Notes under the pieces: model-generated
What the model was told of the DNA's origin: nothing
What the model saw: only the letters and a program-made list of their open reading frames with translations
The model's database searches: none
Translations under genes and position numbers: made by a program
NCBI GenBank assembly: GCA_029582265.1
Contig: CM055817.1
Span: 27,708,258-27,772,257 of the forward strand
Direction of reading: 5' to 3'
Source of the DNA: Zoroaster sp. YZ-2022
Lineage: Eukaryota; Echinodermata; Asteroidea; Forcipulatida; Zoroasteridae
DNA length: 64,000 nt
Shown: positions 37,001 to 49,000 of the stretch, one piece after another
Position numbering within the stretch: position 1 is the stretch's first letter
Layout of the letters: each line of letters begins with the position of its first letter

Positions 37001-40000
37001 GCTTGCTTACTGCCAGATAGTGGTCCGCTACCTAAACATGTATGGAGCATTGCTTGCTTACTGCCAGATAGTGGTCCGCTACCTAAACATGTATGGATCA
37101 TTGCTTGCTTACTGCCAGATAGTGGTCCGCTACCTAAACATGTATGGATCATTGCTTGCTTACTGCCAGATAGTGGTCCGCTACCTAAACATGTATGGAG
37201 CATTGCTTGCTTACTGCCAGATAGTGGTCCGCTACCTAAACATGTATGGAGCATTGCTTGCTTAATGCCAGATAGTGGTCCGCTACCTAAACATGTTCAC
37301 CTGCTTCTTTTACCCTAACAAAACAAACTTGAAAAGCTGTTGGATCTTGTTCTAGTGAGCAGAGAACAAAACACCTCTTGTTCTTGCTGATGAGTATTGC
37401 TGCACTCAACAGGCTTTATACTTGGACAACTGATGGATGTTGTTGCATTGAGCAGGGTGTCTGGCCAGTTATTGAAGGGGGTTAGGGCAGCTTCACACTT
37501 GGACAACTGATGGATGTTGTTGCATTGAACAGGGTGTCTAGCCAGTTATTGATGGGGGTTAGGACTGCTACACACTTGGACAACTGATGGATGTTGTTGC
37601 ATTGAGCAGGGTGTCTAGCCAGTTATTGAAGGGGGTTAGGGCAGCTACACACTTGGACAACTGATGGATGTTGTTGCATTGAGCAGGGTGTCTAGCCAGT
37701 TATTGAAGGGGGTTAGGGCAGCTACACACTTGGACAACTGATGGATGTTGTTGCATCTAGCCAGTTATTGAAGGGGGTTAGGGCAGCTACACACTTGGAC
37801 AACTGATGAATGTTATTGCATTGAGCAGGATGTCTAGCCAGTTATTGAAAGGGGGTTAGGGCAGGCTTCACACTTGGACAACTGATGGATGTTGTTGCAT
37901 TGAACAGGGTGTCTAGCCAGTTATTGAAGTGGGTTAGGGCAGCTACACACTTGGACAACTGATGGATGTTGTTGCATTGAGCAGGGTGTCTAGCCAGTTA
38001 TTGAAGGGGGTTAGGGCAGGCTTCACACTTGGACAACTGATGGATGTTGTTGCATTGAGCAGGGTGTCTAGCCAGTTATTGAAGTGGGTTAGGGCAGCTA
38101 CACACTTGGACAACTGATGGATGTTGTTGCATTGAGCAGGGTGTCTAGCCAGTTATTGAAGGGGGTTAGGGCAGCTTCACACTTGGACAACTGATGGATG
38201 TTGTTGCATTGAGCAGGGTGTCTAGCCAGTTATTGAAGGGGGTTAGGGCAGCTACACACTTGGACAACTGATGGATGTTGTTGCATTGAGCAGGGTGTCT
38301 AGCCAGTTATTGAAGGGGGTTAGGGCAGCTACACACTTGGACAACTGATGGATGTTGTTGCATTGAGCAGGGTGTCTAGCCAGTTATTGAAGGGGTTAGG
38401 GCAGCTTCACACTTGGACAACTGATGGATGTTGTTGCATTGAGCAGGGTGTCTAGCCAGTTATTGAACGGGGTTAGGGCAGCTTCACACTTGGACAACTG
38501 ATGGATGTTGTTGCATTGAGCAGGGTGTCTAGCCAGTTATTGAACGGGGTTAGAGCATTCACACTTGGACAACTGATGGATGTTGTTGCATTGAGCAGGG
38601 TGTCTAGCCAGTTATTGAAGGGGTTAGGGCAGCTTCACACTTGGACAACTGATGGATGTTGTTGCATTGAGCAGGGTGTCTAGCCAGTTATTGAAGGGGG
38701 TTAGGGCAGCTTCACACTTGGACAACTGATGGATGTTGTTGCATTGAGCAGGGTGTCTAGCCAGTTATTGAAGGGGGTTAGGGCAGCTACACACTTGGAC
38801 AACTGATGGATGTTGTTGCATTGAGCAGGGTGTCTAGCCAGTTATTGAAGGGGGTTAGGACTGCTACACACTTGGACAACTGATGGATGTTGTTGCATTG
38901 AGCAGGGTGTCTAGCCAGTTATTGAAGGGGGTTAGGGCAGCTTCACACTCGGACAACTGATGGATGTTGTTGCATTGAGCAGGGTGTCTAGCCAGTTATT
39001 GAAGGGGGTTAGGGCAGCTTCACACGGACAACTGATGGATGTTGTTGCATTGAGCAGGGTGTCTAGCCAGCTATTGAAGGGGGTTAGGGCAGCTTCACAC
39101 TCGGACAACTGATGGATGTTGTTGCATTGAGCAGGGTGTCTAGCCAGTTATTGAAGGGGGTTAGGGCAGGCTTCACACTTGGACAACTGATGGATGTTGT
39201 TGCATTGAGCAGGGTGTCTAGCCAGTTATTGAAGTGTGTTAGGGTTAAACGAAACGTGACTACATAGCATGAAGACATTAGACCAATGAAAGTTGATTAT
39301 TACTTTGAAGTTTCTTGTCAGCGCCCGCATGGGATTTTGGCCCGCTTGGAAAAATCCACAAAACAATGAAAAATACTAAAAAGAAAATCAGCAAACAAAT
39401 GTTTCAGTTGGGTACTCATTTTCCAGCAAACGGGTCTATGGAATATATCCTCACATCCAGGTTTTGGATCTTGTTCTAGTGAGCAGAGAGTGAAAGACCT
39501 CTTTTTCTTCCTGATGGATCTTGTTGCACTCAACAGGCGTTCCACTTGGACAACTGATGGATGTTGTTGCATTGAGCAGGGTGTCTAGCCAGTTATTGAA
39601 GGGGGTTAGGGCAGGCTTCACACTTGGACAACTGATGGATGTTGTTGCATTGAGCAGGGTGTCTAGCCAGTTATTGAAGGGGGTTAGGACTGCTACACAC
39701 TTGGACAACTGATGGATGTTGTTGCATTGAACATGATGTCTTACCAGTTATTGAAGGGGGTTTCGGTTAACATGTTTAGAGAACCCTGAGCGTTTAAGGT
39801 TTACTGACATATTTTTTTCTTTTTTTTTCTACTCTACTTTGACAGGACTTATCTGCGTATGAAAAGAAGAGACTTCGGAACATTCAGGAAAATAAACAAT
39901 TCTTTGCATCCTTGGGGATTTTAAAGGTACTTGTACTGATCTGTTGCTTTTTAAAGTTTTTTAAAGTAGTCAGTTTAAGGCCAAAAAAAGAGTGGCTGGT

Positions 40001-43000
40001 TTCTGGTCTCCATACACGTCGTCTCAGACCCGCATGTCAGCATATTTATTTTTATTTTTTTGGCTATGAAATGATGTCAAATTGCATCAAAAATTTCTGT
40101 GCCGTGCTGTGCTGTGCTGTGTTCAATTTGTCTCTCTCACCCTCTATACTTTCCGGGTATCCGGATACCCGACCGAAACGGTCATTACCCGGTTCCATTT
40201 TTCGGTTCCAATTACCCGTAAACGACTTTTTAAAATTCGGACTTAACATTTGAGCGGTGCGAACAGAAATCTGTGACTCTTGAACAATGTAATGTTTACA
40301 CTTTTACAGATAATTATCTTTAAATTCAAGAGATGGCACTCCAATAAAGAAAAGATCGATTTAAATATGGTATCCTCTGTATTATAAAAGTTAATTTGTT
40401 ACCATTTACAGTACATACACTGAGCAAAAATATAAACGCCCCATGTTTCAACCTGACCCCCACCGTGTCCACATGCATGTCCATGATTGCCAGACGCCAC
40501 TATCGTGTTCTAACGGACAGTAATCTGTAGCATATTGAACAACAAAATGAATTTTGTATGATTTTGCAACCTCTAAGGCTAATAAAAGTTTCAAAGTGCC
40601 ACATGGGGCGTTTATAATTTTGTTCAGTATATATTTGTACACCACCGGAGGAATGTTTTCAACAAAAATGAAAACGGGTATCCGAAGTTTCCTGATTTCG
40701 GGTATCCGGTTCCAAAAATATCCGAAAACGCACACCCCTATACTTTCCCAGGCCCGCTACCCATTTTTCAGGATTTTTTTTACTTTTGTAAAATCACACC
40801 CCTGTGTTAGATGGTTAATAATTGAAAAGGATTGAAACCCACATTCTAACGACCCGGCCATTAGGACATAAGTCCAGTGCACTAAACCGCTCGGCCAGCA
40901 CACCTGTAGGTATATTTGATTATAAAATTTTGAATTTGTTCAGAATTTATGGATGTCTTCTCTAACCCTAACTCCCTAGGCCCATTTGCTTACACATAAT
41001 CTGAATCCTCCAAAATCTTTCAGTAGTAAAGCAAGCACATGACATGTATGCACACATGTGTTTCTAATCTGTGATACATGTACATGGCCAGGGACCCTCT
41101 CTGCATGCATGGAGCAAAAACAGTGTCCACTGACCCAAGCACTGACCTTGCAATCACTACAACAAACATGGATGTACATGTACCATGGAAAGGCAAGTAT
41201 GCCTAATAACCTCAATCCTCCAAAATCCTTCACTTTAGCAAAGAACATGTAGCATGTAACCTCAATCCTTCAAAATCCTTCACTTTAGCAAAGAGGATTT
41301 GGGAGGATTTGGGAAGGTTAGGGTTAATGATTGACTTTATTATCTAATAACAATATGCAGACTAAAAGCACACTACATGTAGCTACTAAACTGTCGGCCC
41401 AAAGAAAGATCACAAGAGGATTAAAAAGGTAAATTAATCATAAAAAAAGTCTCTTTATGCCAGCGCTAAAAAGGAAAAGAAAAGTTATCTTTACACTATG
41501 AATAACTTCACCCTAAAAATACCCTGAAAAGCCATTTTTGCCTTGAAATAACAGTTCATCTTAATTTCACTGGAGTTTCACGGTGTCTCTTTCTATCAGA
41601 TATTGGCAATAATGTTCACATTGATTTCAGGGCAAATTCACGCCGCTCTTGAGAATTAATGAGCTGCCCTTAAAACTGTTACGAGAAGTTCACGGCGTTT
41701 TCACAGGAAAGGAATCCCAAGAGTATTTCATGGTGTTGTGACGTCATGAAATTGCCGTGAACTATTTATTTCACGGTAAAACAGATTTTCATGGCATTTT
41801 CAGGGTAAAGCTATTCATAGTGTTAGGCTTCCATTCCTGATTCCAGTAGGGTTGCTCTACACTACGGTTGGCTACTGTTCCCCTTAAAAACAAGTACTGT
41901 TTTGGGCAATTCCATGGTTACTCACGTTACATTTTTGAGGTATTGGGTCCACTCTTAATGCCATAATTTCCTTACTTATATATACATAACAGCAAAAGAA
42001 ACGTCACCCCCTAAATATTGATAAGTCTGAGAACGTGTTTAGTATGTGTCCTCAGACGTCATGCATGACGAATTTTGAGGTCAACCAAATTTGCCACATT
42101 GTGTTCGAGTTACACTCCATACTCTTCATAATATTCTTCATTAAACAAATTATATTAATTATAAAATGAAAATTATAAATATTTTTAGGGGTGACGTTTC
42201 TTTTGCTGTTATGTATATTTCACTCAGCAGTTTTCTCACAGTAGTTGCATTATACCCAGACCGTACTAAAATAATAATTTAAGAAATTTGAAATTATTTT
42301 CCTTTTCTTAAAAATGGGTTCCAATATGTACCTTTAATGTTTCAGGCAAACGTAAATGGACAATATCGTCTCGATCAGAGCAGACTTTCAACAGGGCATG
42401 GAATCGGTGTCCTAGTTTAAGATGTACACAGTGACTGAAAATTACTGGCTCATTTATGCAGCAGCAACAGTGACCTTATCATGTGGGGTATTATTTTCAG
42501 TCATTGCCTTAACCTAAAAATAACACTCCGATTCCATGCCCCGTTGATCGTGACAATGTTGCCCCTTTAAGTTAATCAAGAATTTGACCCCTTCTTTATT
42601 CAGTGAAAAGAAAGCTCCAATAGTCATCCAAAGAAGACCGCCATCTCTTCGTCTACGTAGGCTTGATCCAACGGGAGTAGCACTACCTGATGGTCCAGTT
42701 CCGATCTCGTATGATGACATATTGACCCATGTACGTATCACACACACAGCTTTGTTTGTGGTGTAAACCGAGGACCTCCTATTGTTCGATCCTCTATTGT
42801 GATAGCAACTGGGGACATACATGTATTGGCCCTTGGGTTATAAGTCCTCTCTCTTAATGCCTACACAAACCCACAGACACCTAATGTATTAACCCTCCTA
42901 CAATCAGTGAAATTTTTGAAACAACCCATTCAGGCCACTCCAAGCCATTGCTATGATAGGCAGTGGCTCCTCATAGCTCTACTGCATAGCAACATAATGC

Positions 43001-46000
43001 CTCATATGTCTGTTGGTTTTAGTGGTTTGTGATTGACATATTGCAGGGCATATTACTTTGTTCCAGACTCAGTGGCTGGTGGTAGGTTACTATGGAGAGT
43101 CTGTGTTTACAAAATAACTGCCAATGGATGATGGAGGCTTGGTATGGTTTATTGGTCTCAGTGGCTGATGGTGATTTACATATGATTGGGAGTTTGTTTA
43201 CAGTATAACCTGCTGAAAATAAGGTATACGTGTGTCTTTGTATGCATGTATGTACATTGGAGATTACTTCAAAGGGTCAGTGTGGCTTATATGCACAAAC
43301 AATGTGTGTACAACACATTGGATATTTAGTGGCTTGGAGTCGCCTCTATGTGTAGGAGGGTTAATTATTTGTTGGACTTATGCTCAAAGTATTAGCTAGA
43401 ATTACGGGTCCAAATTTGTTATTCTTTGAAAAACAGGGTGTCCAAAACTTTAACTTAAATACTTTTGCATGTGTTATTACAAATAAAATGGGGTGTCCAT
43501 TTTATAGCAAACAGGGCGTCCAAGAGACACCCAAAGGTATTGCTGGCTAATACTATGTTTGTGCTCTGATGGCTGAGCTGTCAGAATGTGGGTTTGAAAC
43601 CTGGCCTTGTGTTCTGATGGCTGAGCCGTCAGAATGTGGGTTTGAATCCTGGCCTTGTGCTCTGATGGCTGAGCCGTCAGAATGTGGGTTTGAATCCTGG
43701 CCTTGTGCTCTGATGGCTGAGCCGTCAGAATGTGGGTTTGAAACCTGGCCTTGTGCTCTGATGGCTGAGCCGTCAGAATGTGGGTTTGAAACCTGGCCTT
43801 GTGCTGTGATGGCTGAGCCGTCAGAATGTGGGTTTGAAACCTGGCCTTGTGCTCTGATGGCTGAGCCGTCAGAATGTGGGTTTGAATCCTGGCCTTGTGC
43901 TCTGATGGCTGAGCTGTCAGAATGTGGGTTTGAAACCTGGCCTTGTGCTCTGATGGCTGAGCCGTCAGAATGTGGGTTTGAAACCTGGCCTTGTGCTCTG
44001 ATGGCTGAGCCGTCAGAATGTGGGTTTGAATCCTGGCCTTTGTGCTCTGATGGCTGAGCCGTCAGAATGTGGGTTTGAATCCTGGCCTTGTGCTCTGATG
44101 GCTGAGCCGTCAGAATGTGGGTTTGAAACCTGGCCTTGTGCTCTGATGGCTGAGCCGTCAGAATGTGGGTTTGAATCCTGGCCTTGTGCTCTGATGGCTG
44201 AGCCGTCAGAATGTGGGTTTGAAACCTGGCCTTGTGCTCTGATGGCTGAGCCGTCAGAATGTGGGTTTGAATCCTGGCCTTTGTGCTCTGATGGCTGAGC
44301 CGTCAGAATGTGGGTTTGAAACCTGGCCTTGTGCTCTGATGGCTGAGCCGTCAGAATGTGGGTTTGAATCCTGGCCTTGTGCTCTGATGGCTGAGCCGTC
44401 AGAATGTGGGTTTGAAACCTGGCCTTGTGCTCTGATGGCTGAGCCGTCAGAATGTGGGTTTGAATTCTGGCCTTGTGCTCTGATGGCTGAGCCGTCAGAA
44501 TGTGGGTTTGAATCCTGGCCTTGTGCTCTGATGGCTGAGCCGTCAGAATGTGGGTTTGAATTCTGGCCTTGTGCTCTGATGGCTGAGCCGTCAGAATGTG
44601 GGTTTGAATCCTGGCCTTGTGCTCTGATGGCTGAGCCATCAGAATGTGGGTTTGAAACCTGGACTTGTGCTCTGATGGCTGATCCGTCAGAATGTGGGTT
44701 TGAATTCTGGCCGTGACACTTTACTGTACTGCTCTTTACCTGGATGTAAAAATGTGTATCTAACTATCTTTGAGGGTGAGAGATGGATGTTGTGTTTTGA
44801 CTGTAGGGTAAGCTTAATAGTTAAGGCCCACACGGCAACTCAGAAGTTATCAGAACACAACGCTTTATTTACCCCAATGCAAAGCATCATTTTTATTAAT
44901 ATTTTTCATTGGTTTCAAATTGCATATTTTCAAATTGTGTTTATTCATTCCTTTAGTTCAGAAAACCATCAGGACCTCTCGATATGAGACCGACCAACAA
45001 TGGCAAAGATGCTGAGGAGAATTTGGCGTCCTCTCTGGTCAAAACTTTTGCAAATCTCTCCAATTCTCCCAAGCCTGTTGCGCCTGTCAAATCAAAGGAC
45101 CTTATTGCCCTGACAAAGACAGTGCAAATTATGAAACTGATCCCAGAACATGTTGCCAAAGTGACAAAAGACAGAATTTACGCACTAGCTGTTCATCCAT
45201 CCAAGTCCAAAATTGTCATCTGTGCCGGTGACAAGTGGGGACGTCTGGGTGTATGGGATGTGGTAAGGACTGTCAAAAATTTTTACCTTCTTTTGAGATT
45301 GCCAATATTGTCATTATTTCTGTTTATTCATTCCTTTAGATCAGAAAACCATCAGGACCTCTCGATATGAGACCGACCAACAATGGCAAAGATGCTGAGG
45401 AGAATTTGGCGTCCTCTCTGGTCAAAACTTTTGCAAATCTCTCAAATTCTCCCAAGCCTGTTGCGCCTGTCAAATCAAAGGACCTTATTGCCCTGACAAA
45501 GACAGTGCAAATTATGAAACTGATCCCAGAACATGTTGCCAAAGTGACAAAAGACAGAATTTACGCACTAGCTGTTCATCCATCCAAGTCCAAAATTGTC
45601 ATCTGTGCCGGTGACAAGTGGGGACGTCTGGGTGTATGGGATGTGGTAAGGACTGTCAAAATTTTTTACCTTCTTTTGAGATTGCCAATATTGTCATTAT
45701 TTCTGTTAAAGTAAAATGGCACAGACTAACCACACTCCTTCCACACCAGGGAAAGATGGCACAGACTAACCACACTCCTTCCACACCAGGGAAAGATGGC
45801 ACAGACTAACCACACTCCTTCCACACCAGGGAAAGATGGCACAGACTAACCACACTCCTTCCACACCAGGGAAAGATGGCACAGACTAACCACACTCCTT
45901 CCACACCAGGGAAAGATGGCACAGACTAACCACACTCCTTCCACACCAGGGGAAGATGGCACAGACTAACCACACTCCTTCCACACCAGGAAAGATGGCA

Positions 46001-49000
46001 CAGACTAACCACACTCCTTCCACACCAGGAAAGATGGCACAGACTAACCACTCCTTCCACACCAGGGAAAGATGGCACAGACTAACCACACTCCTTCCAC
46101 ACCAGGGAAAGATGGCACAGACTAACCACACTCCTTCCACACCAGGGAAAGATGGCACAGACTAACCACACTCCTTCCACACCAGGGAAAGATGGCACAG
46201 ACTAACCGCACTCCTTCCACACCAGGGAAAGATGGCACAGACTAACCGCACTCCTTCCACACCAGGGAAAGATGGCACAGACTAACCGCACTCCTTCCAC
46301 ACCACGGACAGATGGCACAGACTAACCGCACTCCTTCCACACCAGGGAAAGATGGCACAGACTAACCGCACTCCTTCCACACCAGGGAAAGATGGCACAG
46401 ACTAACCGCACTCCTTCCACACCAGGGAAAGATGGCACAGACTAACCGCACTCCTTCCACACCAGGGAAAGATGGCACAGACTAACCGCACTCCTTCCAC
46501 ACCAGCGATAGATGGCACAGACTAACCGCACTCCGTCCACACCAGGGATAGATGGCACAGACTAACCGCACTCCTTCCACACCAGGAAAGATGGCACAGA
46601 CTAACCGCACTCCTTCCACACCAGGAAAGATGGCACAGACTAACCGCACTCCTTCCACACCAGGGAAAGATGGCACAGACTAACCGCACTCCTTCCACAC
46701 CAGGGAAAGATGGCACAGACTAACCGCACTCCTTCCACACCAGGGAAAGATGGCACAGACTAACCGCACTCCTTCCATCCCAGGGAAAGAGGGCACAGAC
46801 TAACCGCACTCCTTCCATACCAGTGAAAGATGGCACAGACTAACCGCACTCCTTCCATACCAGGGAAAGATGGCACAGACTAACCGCACTCCTTCCATAC
46901 CAGGGAAAGATGGCACAGACTAACCGCACTCCTTCCATACCAGGGAAAGATGGCACAGACTAACCGCACTCCTTCCATACCAGGGAAAGATGGCACAGAC
47001 TAACCGCACTCCTTCCATACCAGGGAAAGATGGCACAGACTAACCGCACTCCTTCCATACCAGGGAAAGATGGCACAGACTAACCGCACTCCTTCCATAC
47101 CAGGGAAAGATGGCACAGACTAACCGCACTCCTTCCATACCAGGGAAAGATGGCACAGACTAACCGCACTCCTTCCATACCAGGGAAAGATGGCACAGAC
47201 TAACCGCACTCCTTCCACACCAGGGAAAGATGGCACAGACTAACCGCACTCCTTCCACACCAGGGAAAGATGGCACAGACTAACCGCACTCCTTCCATAC
47301 CAGGGAAAGATGGCACAGACTAACCGCACTCCTTCCATACCAGGGAAAGATGGCACATACTAACCGCACTCCTTCCATACCAGGGAAAGATGGCACAGAC
47401 TAACCGCACTCCTTCCACACCAGGAAGATGGCACAGACTAACCGCACTCCTTCCATACCAGGGAAAGATGGCACAGACTAACCGCACTCCTTCCACACCA
47501 GGGAAAGATGGCACATACTAACCGCACTCCTTCCACACCAGGGAAAGATGGCACATACTAACCGCACTCCTTCCACACCAGGGAAAGATGGCACATACTA
47601 ACCGCACTCCTTCCACACCAGGGAAAGATGGCACATACTAACCGCACTCCTTCCACACCAGGGAAAGATGGCACAGACTAACCGCACTCCTTCCACACCA
47701 GGGAAAGATGGCACATACTAACCGCACTCCTTCCATACCAGGGAAAGATGGCACATACTAACCGCACTCCTTCCACACCAGGGAAAGATGGCACAGACTA
47801 ACCGCACTCCTTCCATACCAGGGAAAGATGGCACAGACTAACCGCACTCCTTCCACACCAGGGAAAGATGGCACATACTAACCGCACTCCTTCCACACCA
47901 GGGAAAGATGGCACATACTAACCGCACTCCTTCCACACCAGGAAAGATGGCACATATAAGCACTCCTTCCACACCAGGGAAAGATGGCACATACTAACCG
48001 CACTCCTTCCACACCAGGGAAAGATGGCACAGACTAACCGCACTCCTTCCACACCAGGGAAAGATGGCACAGACTAACCGCACTCCTTCCACACCAGGGA
48101 AAGATGGCACATACTAACCGCACTCCTTCCATACCAGGGAAAGATGGCACAGACTAACCGCACTCCTTCCACACCAGGGAAAGATGGCACATACTAACCG
48201 CACTCCTTCCACACCAGGGAAAGATGGCACATACTAACCGCACTCCTTCCACACCAGGGAAAGATGGCACATACTAACCGCACTCCTTCCACACCAGGGA
48301 AAGATGGCACATACTAACCGCACTCCTTCCACACCAGGGAAAGATGGCACATACTAACCGCACTCCTTCCACACCAGGGAGAGATGGCACAGACTAACCG
48401 CACTCCTTCCACACCAGGGAAAGATGGCACAGACTAACCGCACTCCTTCCACACCAGGGAAAGATGGCACAGACTAACCGCACTCCTTCCACACCAGGGA
48501 AAGATGGCACAGACTAACCACACTCCTTCCACACCAGGGAGAGATGGCACAGACTAACCGCACTCCTTCCACACCAGGGAAAGATGGCACAGACTAACCG
48601 CACTCCTTCCACACCAGGGAAAGATGGCACAGACTAGCCACACTCCTTCCACACCAGGGAGAGATGGCACAGACTAACCGCACTCCTTCCATACCAGGGA
48701 GAGATGGCACAGACTAACCGCACTCCTTCCATACCAGGGAGAGATGGCACAGACTAACCGCACTCCTTCCATACCAGGGAAAGATGGCACATACTAACCA
48801 CACTCCTTCCACACCAGGGAAAGATGGCACAGACTAACCGCACTCCTTCCATACCAGGGAAAGATGGCACAGACTAACCGCACTCCTTCCATACCAGGGA
48901 AAGATGGCACAGACTAACTGCACTCCTTCCATACCAGGGAAAGATGGCACAGACTAACCGCACTCCTTCCATACCAGGGAGAGATGGCACAGACTAACCA

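Larger units (their letters stand above)
44941..45706. repeat. 383-bp tandem duplication containing exon 6
   Basis: Unit from ttattcattcctttag through exon 6 and 60 bp of intron to gtcattatttctgt. The two units are about 99% identical. Confidence 0.97.

Noticed and set aside
36708..37265. Open frames on both strands (185 and 174 codons) in the 51-bp array
   Set aside because: The period is a multiple of three with no internal stop, so openness is automatic. There is no unique sequence or domain.
42581..42603. Alternative acceptor for exon 5 at 42581 (phase 0, skipping exon 4)
   Set aside because: It would keep the frame but lacks a pyrimidine tract and lies 10 bp from a MITE. Exon 4 at 41361-41428 restores the phase with a much better acceptor at 42603.
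43569..44716. Overlapping open frames (151-208 codons) of Cys/Trp-rich repeats
   Set aside because: Product of the 48-bp array; single-base slips move the frame without harm, unlike a real repeat protein.
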